NCBI GenBank assembly: GCA_963774555.1
Contig: CAVZFL010000001.1
Span: forward strand, 1,054,001 to 1,118,000
Length of the DNA: 64,000 bases
Direction: 5' to 3'
Source: VRUE01 sp963774555
GTDB taxonomy: Bacteria > Actinomycetota > Thermoleophilia > Solirubrobacterales > 70-9
How positions within the stretch are numbered: the first letter of the stretch is position 1; each line of letters begins with the position of its first letter. The notes beneath the pieces are model-generated. The model did no database searches. It worked only from the letters and a program-made list of their open reading frames with translations, and was not told the DNA's origin. Below, piece by piece: positions 24,828-33,416 of this stretch. The translations under genes were made by a program, and so were the position numbers.

Positions 24828-26651
24828 ATGAGCGCCGAGAGACCCCCCCACACGAGTCACCTGCGCGCCGTCCCCGGCGGGGGCGGCTCGGCCGCGCCGG
24901 CTCTGCCGGGCCCCGAGGCGAGCAGCACGCCGGGATTGACCCCGCCGCTGCACCGTGGCCACTCGCGCGGCTTCATCACCGACGTCCTGGTCGAGCTCGG
25001 CTATGCCAGCGCCGAGACGGTGCAGGCGGCGGTCGAGACCTCGCGCACGGCGGGGCGGCCACCCGAGGCGCTGCTGCTCGAGCAGGGCGCGATCAACTCC
25101 GACCAGCTCTCGCGCGCCGTCGCCGAGCGCTACGGCCTCGATCACGTCGAACTCACCACCTACAACGTCGACGTCGCCGCCGCCGCGCTCTTCCCGGTGA
25201 CGATGGCGCGCCGCTACAAGGCGGTTCCTGTCGGCTTCGTCGACTCCAAAACGCTCCTCGTCGCCGCCGTCGACCCGGCCAACGTGCTCGCCGCCGACGA
25301 CATCCAGATCGCCACCGGCCTCGACTGCCACATCGCGGTTGCGGCCGAGGACGACGTCGAATCGCTGCTGGCCCGGCTCGGAACCCTGCAGAGCGCCGCC
25401 GCAGACGCGATCGTCGAGGAGCAGCACCGGGTCGACGAGGTCGAGGAGTACGGGGAGGATGAGCTGGCCGAGGTCAGCTCGATGCAGGCCGGGGCCGAGG
25501 ACGCGCCGGTGATCAAGCTCGTCTACAGCATCCTTGCCCAGGCGGTGGGGGAGGGGGCGTCGGACATCCACCTCGAGCCCGAAGAAGGGGAGCTGCGGAT
25601 TCGCTTCCGCATCGACGGCGTGCTGAAGGAGTCGGCGCACGTGCCGAAGCGAATGATCAACGCGGTGATATCGCGGCTGAAGATCATGAGCGAGCTCGAC
25701 ATCGCCGAGAAGCGCGTGCCGCAGGACGGGCGGGTCAGCGTCGCGGTCGAGGAGCGCCGCATCGACCTGCGTGTGACCACGCTGCCCACCTCGCGCGGCG
25801 AGGGGGCGACGATCCGCATCCTCGACGAGGGCAATGCCCAGCGCACGCTCGACGACCTCGGAATGGACGGCTCCGCCCGCGCCCGCTTCGAGGACGCCTT
25901 CCACCAGGCCTACGGCGCCGTCCTGGTCACCGGGCCGACCGGCTCGGGCAAGTCGACCACCCTCTACGCGGCCCTGGCCGAGCTGAACGGGATCGAGAAG
26001 AAGATCATCACGATCGAGGACCCGGTCGAGTTCCGGATTCCCGGCGTCAACCAGATGAACGTCAACCGCAAGGCGGGGCTCGACTTCGCCCGCGGCCTGC
26101 GCTCGATGCTGCGCGCCGATCCCGACATCGTCATGGTCGGCGAGATCCGCGATGCCGAGACGGCGCGGATCGCGATCGAGGCGGCGCTGACCGGCCACAT
26201 GATGCTGACCACGCTGCACACCAACGACGCCCCCGGCGCGATCGCCCGCCTCGGCGAGATGGGGATCGAGACCTTCCTCACCGCCTCGGCCGTCGACTGC
26301 GTCGTCGCCCAGCGACTGGCGCGCAAGCTATGCCCGAACTGCAAGCGGCGCGCGATCGTCCCGGTCGCGGCGCTGCGGGAAGCCGGGATCAGCGTCGGTG
26401 CCGAGGTTGAAGCCTACGAGCCGGTCGGCTGCGGTCGCTGCAACAACAGCGGCTACAAGGGCCGGGTCGGGATCTACTCGGTGATGAGCCTGAGCGAGAA
26501 GTTGAAGGAGATGACGATCGCTCGCGCGGCCGAGACGGAGATCGCCGCCGTCGCCCGCGAAGAGGGGATGCTCACCCTGCGTGAGGACGGCGTGGTGAAG
26601 ATTCGAGCCGGGGTCACGAGCCTCGAGGAGGTGCTCCGTGTCACAGCCTGA
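24828..26651 (+). CDS. pilB: Type IV pilus assembly ATPase PilB (GspE family)
   Basis: A 607-residue extension motor. After a disordered N-terminus, an MshEN-type domain (about residues 45-155, LVELGYASAETVQAAVETS...LLEQGAINSDQLSRAVAERYGLDHVEL) is present; in relatives this domain can bind c-di-GMP, although the MshEN ligand motif is not clearly complete here. Walker A GPTGSGKST is at about 368-376. The zinc-binding cysteine pairs CPNC (about 503) and CGRC (about 535) are typical of PilB and absent from PilT. PilB powers pilin polymerisation. It overlaps the following pilT-like gene by 14 bases. Confidence 0.95.
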   Translation: MSAERPPHTSHLRAVPGGGGSAAPALPGPEASSTPGLTPPLHRGHSRGFITDVLVELGYASAETVQAAVETSRTAGRPPEALLLEQGAINSDQLSRAVAERYGLDHVELTTYNVDVAAAALFPVTMARRYKAVPVGFVDSKTLLVAAVDPANVLAADDIQIATGLDCHIAVAAEDDVESLLARLGTLQSAAADAIVEEQHRVDEVEEYGEDELAEVSSMQAGAEDAPVIKLVYSILAQAVGEGASDIHLEPEEGELRIRFRIDGVLKESAHVPKRMINAVISRLKIMSELDIAEKRVPQDGRVSVAVEERRIDLRVTTLPTSRGEGATIRILDEGNAQRTLDDLGMDGSARARFEDAFHQAYGAVLVTGPTGSGKSTTLYAALAELNGIEKKIITIEDPVEFRIPGVNQMNVNRKAGLDFARGLRSMLRADPDIVMVGEIRDAETARIAIEAALTGHMMLTTLHTNDAPGAIARLGEMGIETFLTASAVDCVVAQRLARKLCPNCKRRAIVPVAALREAGISVGAEVEAYEPVGCGRCNNSGYKGRVGIYSVMSLSEKLKEMTIARAAETEIAAVAREEGMLTLREDGVVKIRAGVTSLEEVLRVTA

Positions 26652-27810
26652 TTTCGACTTCTCCGAGGTGCTGCGCCGGATGGTCGAGGCGCATGCCTCC
26701 GACGTCCACCTGACGGCCGGCTTCCCACCCGCGATCCGCGACAAGGGCAAGATCAAGGCGATGGACGGCTTCCCGGTGCTGACCGGGCAGCAGACCCGCG
26801 ACGTCGTCTACTCGATCCTCAACGACGACCAGCGCAAGCGCTTCGAGAACCACAAGCAGCTCGACTTCGCCTACGCGATCCCCGGCGTCGCCCGCTTCCG
26901 CGTCAACTGCTTCTTCCAGCGCGGCTCGGTCAGCGCCGCCTTCCGCCTGGTGCCGCAGGACATCCCGGCGCTCGACACGCTCGGTGTGCCCCAGGTGCTG
27001 CGCGAGCTGTGTGAGAAACCGCGCGGCTTCGTCCTCGTCACCGGGCCGACCGGCTCGGGCAAGAGCACGACGCTGGCGGCGATGCTCGACGTGATCAACG
27101 AAGGGCACGAGGACCACATCCTCACGATCGAGGACCCGATCGAGTTCCTGCACACGCACAAGCGCTCGATCGTCAACCAGCGCGAGGTCGGTTCCGACGC
27201 CGAGGACTTCTCGCTCGGCCTGCGCGCCGCCCTGCGAGAGGACCCCGACGTGATCCTGGTCGGCGAGATGCGCGACCTGGAGACGATCTCCACCGCGCTG
27301 ACCGCGGCCGAGACCGGCCACCTCGTCTTCGCCACCCTGCACACGCAGTCGACCGCGCAGACGGTCGATCGGATCATCGACGTCTTCCCGCCCGAGCAGC
27401 AGGGCCAGGTCCGCACCCAGCTCTCGATCGCCCTGCAGGGGATCGTCACCCAGCAGCTGCTGCCGACCGCCGACGGTCGCGGCCGCGCGGTCGCCTGCGA
27501 GGTGCTGGTGCCGACGCCGGCGATCCGCAACCTGATCCGCGAGGGCAAGACGCACCAGATCTACGCCGCCCTGCAGACCTCGGGCGCGGTCGGCATGCAG
27601 ACCATGGACGCCGACCTGGCCCGCCTCGTCCGCGCCGGGCGGATCACCCGCGCCCTGGCCGAGCAGCGCGCCTCCGTGCCGGAGGAGCTGAAGCGACTGC
27701 TCGGCGGCGAGGCGGCGGTCATGCCGGCGGCGATGCCGGCCGCGGTTGCCGCCTCGGCCGACGGCGCTCCGCCGCCCCTGGCGACCCCCGTCTACACCCC
27801 GGGGGCCTAG
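26638..27810 (+). CDS. Second PilT-like pilus retraction ATPase
   Basis: A 390-residue PilT paralogue. SDVHLTAGFPPAIRDKGKI is near residue 22 and Walker A GPTGSGKST near 137. The LEDPIEFLHTHKRSIVNQREVG-type Asp box, DPDVILVGEMRDLETISTALTAAETGHLVFATLHTQSTAQTVDRIIDVFP and QLLPTADGRGRAVACEVLVPTPAIRNLIREGKTHQIY make it closer to classical PilT than the copy at 23067. A C-terminal Ala/Pro tail is extra. GTG 26638 lies inside the end of pilB, indicating coupling. It probably retracts the pilus, possibly alongside the other PilT. Confidence 0.93.
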   Translation: MSQPDFDFSEVLRRMVEAHASDVHLTAGFPPAIRDKGKIKAMDGFPVLTGQQTRDVVYSILNDDQRKRFENHKQLDFAYAIPGVARFRVNCFFQRGSVSAAFRLVPQDIPALDTLGVPQVLRELCEKPRGFVLVTGPTGSGKSTTLAAMLDVINEGHEDHILTIEDPIEFLHTHKRSIVNQREVGSDAEDFSLGLRAALREDPDVILVGEMRDLETISTALTAAETGHLVFATLHTQSTAQTVDRIIDVFPPEQQGQVRTQLSIALQGIVTQQLLPTADGRGRAVACEVLVPTPAIRNLIREGKTHQIYAALQTSGAVGMQTMDADLARLVRAGRITRALAEQRASVPEELKRLLGGEAAVMPAAMPAAVAASADGAPPPLATPVYTPGA

Positions 27811-27816
27811 CGAGCG

Positions 27817-29064
27817 ATGGCCGCCGGCGCGACCACATTCGCCTTCCGGGCCATGGACCTGGCCGGGACGACCTCGGCCGGCGAGGTCGAGGCCGAGTCC
27901 AAGGCCTCGGTCACCGAGCAGCTGCGCCAGCGCGGACTGATCGTCCTCGACGTCAGCGAGAAGTCCGAGCCGTTCAAGATCGAGGATTTCTTCAAGCGCT
28001 GGCAGGGCGTCGACATGCGCGAACTGGCGATCTTCTCGCGCCAGTTCGCCACCCTGATCGCCTCCGGGATGCCGATGCTGCGCACCCTGCACACGCTCGA
28101 AGAGCAGACCCAGGACGAGCAGATCAAGGCCGCGGTGGCGGGGGTGCGAGCCGACGTCGAGGCCGGCAGCACGCTGGAGCAGGCGATGGAGCGCCACCCC
28201 AAGGTCTTCGACCGACTCTTCCGCGCGATGGTGCGCTCCGGCGAGCAGTCCGGGCGCCTCGACGAGGCGATGGACCGGATCGCCTTCCAGGTCGAGAAGG
28301 CCGACGGCCTGCGCCGCCAGGTCAAATCGGCGCTGATGTACCCGGCGCTGGTCTTCGGCTTCGCCGGCGTCGTGCTGATCGCGATCGTCGCCTTCGTGAT
28401 CCCCGTCTTCGCCAAAATCTTCGAAGAACTCGCCGAAGAACACCCGGAAGAAGCAACCGGCCTGCCCGCCCCGACGCAGCTCTGCGTGAGCGTCTCCAAC
28501 GCCCTCACCGGCTACTGGTTCGTGATCATCCCGGGCATCGCCCTCGCCTTCTTCGTCTTCTTCAAATGGAAGAAGACCGACCAAGGCCACGACCTCTGGG
28601 ACCGCTTCAAGCTGCGCCTGCCGGCGAAAATCGGCGACGTGATCCAGAAGGTTGCGCTGGCCCGCTGGTCGCGCACCTTCTCCGGCGCCGTCTCCTCCGG
28701 CGTGCCGATGCTGCAGGCGATCCGCCTCACCGGGGACACGGCGGGCAACACCGTGGTCGAGAAAGCGATGGACGACGTCTACGCCTCGGTCAAGAGCGGC
28801 GGCTCCCTCGCCGGTCCGATCGAGGAGAACCCGATCTTCCCGCCGATGGTCGGCCACATGATCGCCGTCGGCGAGGAGACCGGCCAGCTCGAGCACATGC
28901 TGAGCAAGATCGCCGACTTCTACGAGACCGAGGTCGACGCCAAGGTCAAGGCCCTCACCGCCCTGATCGAGCCGATCATGATCGTCTTCGTCGGCGGCAT
29001 CGTCGGCTTCATCGTGATCGCGATGTACCTGCCGATGTTCAGCATCTACGAACACATCCGCTGA
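27817..29064 (+). CDS. pilC: Type IV pilus inner-membrane platform protein PilC
   Basis: A 415-residue PilC/GspF. It contains two T2SSF repeats of about 120 residues, each with the family pattern (FSRQFATLIASGMPMLRTLHTLEEQ near residue 70 and WSRTFSGAVSSGVPMLQAIRLTGDT near 285). Three membrane helices lie at about 185-205, 230-250 and 385-405. The N-terminal FRAMDLAGTTSAGEVEAESKASVTEQLRQRGLIVLDV matches PilC. It couples the PilB/PilT motors to the growing pilus. It begins six bases after the second pilT and ends the + strand motor operon. Confidence 0.95.
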   Translation: MAAGATTFAFRAMDLAGTTSAGEVEAESKASVTEQLRQRGLIVLDVSEKSEPFKIEDFFKRWQGVDMRELAIFSRQFATLIASGMPMLRTLHTLEEQTQDEQIKAAVAGVRADVEAGSTLEQAMERHPKVFDRLFRAMVRSGEQSGRLDEAMDRIAFQVEKADGLRRQVKSALMYPALVFGFAGVVLIAIVAFVIPVFAKIFEELAEEHPEEATGLPAPTQLCVSVSNALTGYWFVIIPGIALAFFVFFKWKKTDQGHDLWDRFKLRLPAKIGDVIQKVALARWSRTFSGAVSSGVPMLQAIRLTGDTAGNTVVEKAMDDVYASVKSGGSLAGPIEENPIFPPMVGHMIAVGEETGQLEHMLSKIADFYETEVDAKVKALTALIEPIMIVFVGGIVGFIVIAMYLPMFSIYEHIR

Positions 29065-29132
29065 GGAATCGGCACATTCTGCGCACCACGCGCGCGTTGC
29101 GGTTCCCTACGGTCGGCTCACTGGTCAACGAG

Positions 29133-29151
29133 CGGAGCGTATGATGCTCCG
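29133..29151. promoter_or_regulatory. Palindrome CGGAGC...GCTCCG over the antitoxin start
   Basis: Perfect six-base arms with a seven-base spacer flank the ATG of the ribbon-helix-helix antitoxin gene. Autorepression by the antitoxin is the usual explanation for a palindrome in this position. Confidence 0.5.
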
Positions 29152-29416
29152 TATGAAAGAGAGGGTCACGATCTCCGTGGATCCAGAGGTGGTTCAGATC
29201 GCGCGTGAAGATGTCGAGGCCGGCCGGGCGGAGACGGTGTCGGGGGCGATCGAAGACGCCGTCGTGGCGCGCAAGCGGTCTCGGGGGTTGCGCGAAGCGA
29301 TCGAGCTTTGGGAGGAGGAGTTCGGCCCAATCGGCGAGGAGGCGCATCTATGGGCGAGAAGGGAATTGAAGCGGGCGTTCGCGGAAAAGAGGTCGTCCTC
29401 GACGCGGGCGGACTGA
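29141..29416 (+). CDS. Ribbon-helix-helix-type antitoxin
   Basis: A 91-residue protein. MKERVTISVDPEVVQIAREDVEAGRAETVSGAIEDAVV (residues 5-43) has the strand-helix-helix pattern of CopG/VapB-like DNA-binding antitoxins. The acidic second half would neutralise the toxin. It overlaps the PIN-domain gene by 67 bases in another frame, more than usual, so its C-terminal SSSTRAD tail may be dispensable. It sits between pilC and the large OmpA-domain gene and is probably unrelated to pili. Confidence 0.75.
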   Translation: MMLRMKERVTISVDPEVVQIAREDVEAGRAETVSGAIEDAVVARKRSRGLREAIELWEEEFGPIGEEAHLWARRELKRAFAEKRSSSTRAD

Positions 29417-29763
29417 TTGCGCTTGAACGCGCAAGCGAGACGGTGGCTGCGCTGATCGCGAATGCCGCAAGGCTGCAGGTCGACGTCGTCATCCCGGCGA
29501 CCGCGCTTGCGCAGGTGTGGCGGGGCGGCACCCGATCGGCGCACCTTGCGCGTGTGATCGCCAACGCGATGACCGATTACCTGGACGAGACTCGCGCCAG
29601 GGAAGTCGGCGAGCGGCTTGGGGACCGCGCGAAGACGGATATCGCCGACGCCCACGTCGTCTGCTGCGCTCTCGATCGCGACGCGGTCGTCGTCACTTCA
29701 GATCGCGATGACATCGAGGCACTTGCCGGGCCGAGTGAGAGTCTCACTCTAGTCTCGGTTTAA
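29350..29763 (+). CDS. PIN-domain toxin (VapC-like)
   Basis: A 137-residue PIN nuclease. The acidic residues expected for Mg-dependent RNase activity are visible: Asp in VVLDAGGLIALE (about residue 18), Glu/Asp in the middle, and TDIADAHVVCCALDRDAVVVTSDRDDIEAL near the end. Such toxins cleave tRNA or rRNA when freed from the antitoxin. ATG 29350 gives a 13-residue lead before the PIN core. It pairs with the overlapping antitoxin gene to make a type II system inserted in the pilus locus. Confidence 0.8.
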   Translation: MGEKGIEAGVRGKEVVLDAGGLIALERASETVAALIANAARLQVDVVIPATALAQVWRGGTRSAHLARVIANAMTDYLDETRAREVGERLGDRAKTDIADAHVVCCALDRDAVVVTSDRDDIEALAGPSESLTLVSV

Positions 29764-29853
29764 ACGCAGGGCATTTTTAGTACTTGTCAGAGTCTCTTTG
29801 AGTAAGTAGGTTTTTCGTCATAGCGAAGCGGTTTGCGGACCGCGAGGCTTCAA

Positions 29854-32637
29854 GTGGCGGAAGAGGAGAAAACAGAGGACGGAGGTGGCCCCGGGAAGCC
29901 TGCCTGGCAGGAACTGGTCGAAGCCGGCGCGAAGCAGGTTGCCGGCGTGCTGCTCACGGCTGGCGGGCTGATCGGCTTCGTCGCCTTCGCCGGGGCGGTG
30001 ATCGTCTGGACCAGGTTCTCCGCGGCGAACGTTCCCGCCGATCAGGCGGTCAACGCGGTCCCGACGGAAGAACTCGTCGCGATCGGCTCATCGCTGTTGC
30101 TGGTCTTCGGGTTCTTCGGTGTACTCGCCGTAATCGCTGTGTACCTGATCGATCGCGGCGGTCGGGTGACGCCGGGGATGGGTCGCGGTCTGCTCCTGCT
30201 GCTCGCCATCGAGGGTGTTGCCGCGATCCTGCTGGTGAAAGATGTGCAGTGGCAGCGCACGGCGATCGCCATCGAGCTGCTCCTCCTGGCGATGGCCGTG
30301 ATGCTCTGGTCGACCTTCTCCGGACGCTTTACGCAGCTCGACAAGACAAGCCTGGCGGAGCGCAGTGACGACGAACGGGACGCTGTGCTGGAGAACCACG
30401 CCTTCCGCACCGACAAGAACGGAGACCCCGTCAACGGGTGGCTGTACCTGATCGTCGCCGGCGTCGCCCTTAATGGTGGGATTCTTGCCGGCTTGTTGGC
30501 CCGGGTCATCTTCGGCTCGACCCTGGATGGATTGGCGGTTGGAATCATCGCCTCTGGGCTTGTTCTTCTGGCTGCCGTTCTCTTGCAAGAGGACGCCTTC
30601 CGTCGCAGCGAGGCAAGGAAGCCAGCAAGGAAAGAGGACACGGCCAGCGGATCGGTGCAGAGCTTTTTGCTCGCCGTGGAACGGCAAGGCGAAGAGGATC
30701 TCCGCAAGCCTCCCGCCTTCAAGCTGAAGGGAAGCGGTGTGGTGCTCTTCAGCTTCATGTTCTTGCTCGCCGCGGCGGGGCCGTCGCTGGCGCTCGAACG
30801 CTTGTGGCTGGTGGCCTCGCTCGGCTCCGCGATCGTCCTCGCCGCCGGCCTCTGGCGGATCGGCTACCTGGCAGCGTCCAAATTCATCTGGTACGGGTTC
30901 GCGGTCTTCATCTCAGTGCCGCTGTTCGGAACCCTGACCACGATGGCGCGCAACATCGAAGACCCGCAGGTGCAGCCGATGGCGTTGATCCGCAACACCG
31001 ATGGTCCCGACGAAGCGATCCAGGGGATCTATGTGACAGAAGCCGACCAGCGGATCTACTTCGCCACGGTGGAAACGGAAGGATGCACGAACGAACTGTC
31101 GCCGCACAGCGGCAGGCTGCTTTGGGTGCCCAGGTCGGAAGTCGTGGCGATGACTGTGGGGCCTGCGCAGGATGTCGAAGACGCGGCCCACACGGCGCTG
31201 GAAATGTCCTATGCACTGACGCCCGGATTGGGTCTTCCGAGTCGAGCGGGCACGGGCCTGGCGGTCGAAGACGGGCAGGGGGACGTGACCACGAAGCTGG
31301 ACAAACGGCTGGAAGGCGTGGGCTCGGCGGTGCACCCGAACTTCGGCTCGGGTCTGAGCCTCGTGCCCCCGGACGCGTCGCCGGGGCAGGTCGTCACCCT
31401 GCGCGTGAGCCAGCCGAATCACGAAAATGGCCTGGAAGGCTTCGGATCCTTGCGCGGAGAAAAAGTGCTGCGGGTCGGCGGAGTCCCGGCGACGATCATC
31501 CGGGAAAAGGCGGTCAAGGCCTGGCAGGCGGAATTCGTCAAGACCAAGAAAAACAAGGCCGGTGAGAGCGAGGTGCTGGCCCTGGCCAAGAAGCAGGTGT
31601 TCGGCCGTGACGAGAAGGGACGCTTCGTCCGGCAGGAGGACCCCAGCAAATACGACGGCGAGCGGTTCGTCAAGCTGACCGGCAGCTCGGGGGCCAAGGT
31701 GGAAGGGTATTTCCATGCGCACGGCGGCGGCTCCTACCTGGCGCTTCAGAGCAGGGATGAGGAACGCGAAGCCGGCGTACCAGCACTGTTAAAAGGGCAG
31801 CGGGTGATCCTCAAATCAGGCGAAGAAGTCGGCCTCGAAAGCTACCTCCTGCAGCAGGGCTGGCACGAAGACCAGATCAAGTTTCGCGTGCCGGCGGATG
31901 CCTCTTCCGGGGTCGTCTCGGTCGAGTGCAACCAGCTCGCCGGGCAACCGGTGCTGAACGTGGCGCGCCCGCCCACGGCGCGGATCGCGGTGCACATGCG
32001 GGCCGGCTCGGAGCATGTCTCCTTCGACAGCGTGCGCTCCCGCGCCGAAGACGCGATCGTCTCGCGTCGCTGGACGGTCGGGGGCCGGGCGCGCCGCGGT
32101 GGGACGAGGGTGTCGCTTGACCTGCCGCCGCGGCTCAAGCCCTACACGGTGCGGCTCACGGTGACCGACGAAAACCACCGCTCCGACAGCGCCCAGCTGC
32201 GACTTGCCCGGATGCCGGCGTCGCTGTTCGGCTTCGACAGCGAGAAGCCGGAGAACAAGGGGGCGATCAAGCGCATCGGCAGGTCCCTGGCCTGGGCGGT
32301 ACGGGCGGAATCGCCGATCGCGATCGAGCTCGACGGGCACACCGACAAGGTTGGGTCGCCCGCTTACAACCTGAGGCTCTCGCTGCACCGGGTCAAGGTG
32401 GTTCGCAGGCAGCTGCTCGCCAATTCCCCGGCCAGCGGTGCCACCGCTGCGGCGAGCTCGGTGCCGATGGCCCTGCGTGCCTTCGGCGAGACCTGTCCCC
32501 TCGACCGCACTCACGGCCGGTCCCAGATCGATCGTCGCGTCGAAGTCTTCGTCCTCGGCCAGGGAACCACGGTCGCCTCCCGACCCGGCTGCCACGTCGG
32601 CCGCGAAGAGGACACCGCCTGGCGCCCTCAGCCGTAG
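29854..32637 (+). CDS. Large multi-spanning membrane protein with C-terminal OmpA-like domain
   Basis: A protein of about 927 residues. The first ~350 residues hold eight or so hydrophobic helices. A large extracytoplasmic region follows, with a possible IPT-like segment (VVTLRVSQPNHENGLEGFGSLRGEKVLRVGGVPATII) and a PKD/Ig-like stretch (WTVGGRARRGGTRVSLDLPPRLKPYTVRLTVTDENHRS). The last ~120 residues read SPIAIELDGHTDKVGSPAYNLRLSLHRVKVVRRQL..FGETCPLDRTHGRSQIDRRVEVF, an OmpA-like peptidoglycan-binding domain. It may anchor an envelope machine to the wall. GTG 29854 has GAGG six bases upstream; TTG 29833 is the alternative. Its place between pilC and pilin suggests a pilus role, which is inference. 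Confidence 0.72.
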   Translation: MAEEEKTEDGGGPGKPAWQELVEAGAKQVAGVLLTAGGLIGFVAFAGAVIVWTRFSAANVPADQAVNAVPTEELVAIGSSLLLVFGFFGVLAVIAVYLIDRGGRVTPGMGRGLLLLLAIEGVAAILLVKDVQWQRTAIAIELLLLAMAVMLWSTFSGRFTQLDKTSLAERSDDERDAVLENHAFRTDKNGDPVNGWLYLIVAGVALNGGILAGLLARVIFGSTLDGLAVGIIASGLVLLAAVLLQEDAFRRSEARKPARKEDTASGSVQSFLLAVERQGEEDLRKPPAFKLKGSGVVLFSFMFLLAAAGPSLALERLWLVASLGSAIVLAAGLWRIGYLAASKFIWYGFAVFISVPLFGTLTTMARNIEDPQVQPMALIRNTDGPDEAIQGIYVTEADQRIYFATVETEGCTNELSPHSGRLLWVPRSEVVAMTVGPAQDVEDAAHTALEMSYALTPGLGLPSRAGTGLAVEDGQGDVTTKLDKRLEGVGSAVHPNFGSGLSLVPPDASPGQVVTLRVSQPNHENGLEGFGSLRGEKVLRVGGVPATIIREKAVKAWQAEFVKTKKNKAGESEVLALAKKQVFGRDEKGRFVRQEDPSKYDGERFVKLTGSSGAKVEGYFHAHGGGSYLALQSRDEEREAGVPALLKGQRVILKSGEEVGLESYLLQQGWHEDQIKFRVPADASSGVVSVECNQLAGQPVLNVARPPTARIAVHMRAGSEHVSFDSVRSRAEDAIVSRRWTVGGRARRGGTRVSLDLPPRLKPYTVRLTVTDENHRSDSAQLRLARMPASLFGFDSEKPENKGAIKRIGRSLAWAVRAESPIAIELDGHTDKVGSPAYNLRLSLHRVKVVRRQLLANSPASGATAAASSVPMALRAFGETCPLDRTHGRSQIDRRVEVFVLGQGTTVASRPGCHVGREEDTAWRPQP

Positions 32638-32766
32638 CTTGAGTTGACCGGTTATCCGGGGATCTCGGCCTGAAACCCCGACTTTTCGGGCGATGAAGCC
32701 CTAGTTTCGGGGATCAAGGGATCGCCCGGGTGGTCGATTAGGGAAGTGTAAATAGATCTGCCAGTG

Positions 32767-32852
32767 CCTCGGTGCAAAAGGCAAACCCGCCGTGAGGTGG
32801 GGGCGCAAAGCCAACGGGGCTCCACCAGGAGCCGGCCGGGCTACCACCGGGG
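32767..32852 (+). promoter_or_regulatory. c-di-GMP-I (GEMM) riboswitch aptamer upstream of the pilin gene
   Basis: All aptamer parts are visible. P1 pairs 32767-32774 with 32845-32852 (eight pairs, one G-U). The conserved AAAAGGCAAACC is followed by a P2 stem capped by a GTGA (GNRA) tetraloop, then GGGGCGCAAAGCC, and a P3 stem GGCTCC-ACCA-GGAGCC. The ligand-contact G in AGGCAAACC is G rather than A, which favours c-di-GMP over cGAMP. It lies 70 bases before the major pilin ATG, so c-di-GMP should control pilin expression. Confidence 0.92.
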
Positions 32853-32897
32853 TCGACAGACACCACGTGGCTGAACCGCGACGGGGCTCTGGCTAAT

Positions 32898-32925
32898 GAT
32901 TAGGAACCATAGGAGGAACCTAATG
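32898..32925 (+). promoter_or_regulatory. Hairpin enclosing the pilin ribosome-binding site
   Basis: ATTAGG (from 32899) pairs with CCTAAT just before the pilin ATG, placing AGGAGG in the loop and the start codon at the stem base. With the upstream aptamer this is a plausible expression platform acting on translation initiation. The mechanism is inferred from layout only. Confidence 0.5.
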
Positions 32926-33393
32926 TTTATCCAGAATCTCCGGGCCAAGATTGGTGCCCGGCTCAACGGTGACAAGGAGGCCGGTTTCACGCTGATCGAG
33001 CTCCTCGTCGTCATGCTGATCCTCGGCATCCTCGCCGCGATCGCCCTCCCCGCCTTCTTCAACCAGAAGGAAAAGGCCGGCGACGCAAAGGCGAAGGAGG
33101 CTGCGCATACGGCGCAGGTCGCGCTTGAGACTTACGCGACCGACAACAACGGCTCCTACGAAGGCGCCACCGTCGAAAAACTCCAGAAAATCGAGCCGAC
33201 AGTGGAGAACAAATCCGTCGCGGAATCCGAAGGAATCCTGGTGACGGTCACGGCGTCAAATAAATACAAAATCGACTCGATCTCGTCCAATAAACACACG
33301 TTCTCGGTTGTAAACGAAGCAGGCGTCATGTCTTACCCATGTACGCCGAAAGAAAAGGGTGGCTGCCCGAGCACTGAAGACTGGAGCAAATAA
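32923..33393 (+). CDS. pilA: Major type IV pilin (PilA/PilE-like)
   Basis: A 156-residue prepilin. A basic leader ends in Gly21, and cleavage before Phe22 gives FTLIELLVVMLILGILAAIALPAF, the canonical N-methylated helix with Glu at mature position 5 (Glu26). The globular part has two cysteines near the C-terminus (Cys in SYPCTPKEKGGCPS) forming a D-region-like loop. ATG 32923 has AGGAGG upstream; no start further upstream is needed. It is the only short standard pilin in the locus and is preceded by a c-di-GMP riboswitch, both consistent with the main fibre subunit. Confidence 0.93.
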   Translation: MFIQNLRAKIGARLNGDKEAGFTLIELLVVMLILGILAAIALPAFFNQKEKAGDAKAKEAAHTAQVALETYATDNNGSYEGATVEKLQKIEPTVENKSVAESEGILVTVTASNKYKIDSISSNKHTFSVVNEAGVMSYPCTPKEKGGCPSTEDWSK

Positions 33394-33416
33394 GCCACTA
33401 GCCGCAACGCTTAGTT

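Noticed and set aside
24828..26651. c-di-GMP control of PilB through the MshEN domain
   Set aside because: The N-terminal domain resembles MshEN, but I could not identify the full ligand-binding motif, so this was left as a possibility in the feature text only.
26641..29055. 804-codon open frame on the - strand
   Set aside because: It lies antisense to pilT and pilC and its protein is a His/Arg/Gly/Asp-rich shadow caused by high GC3. The + strand genes have full family motifs.
29141..29763. Pilus function for the antitoxin/PIN pair
   Set aside because: The proteins match a standard type II toxin-antitoxin pair; position inside the pilus locus alone does not support a pilus role.
32641..32760. 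Second riboswitch upstream of the c-di-GMP aptamer
   Set aside because: There is a CCCCGA/TCGGGG stem but no conserved aptamer string. It may be leader structure or promoter DNA.
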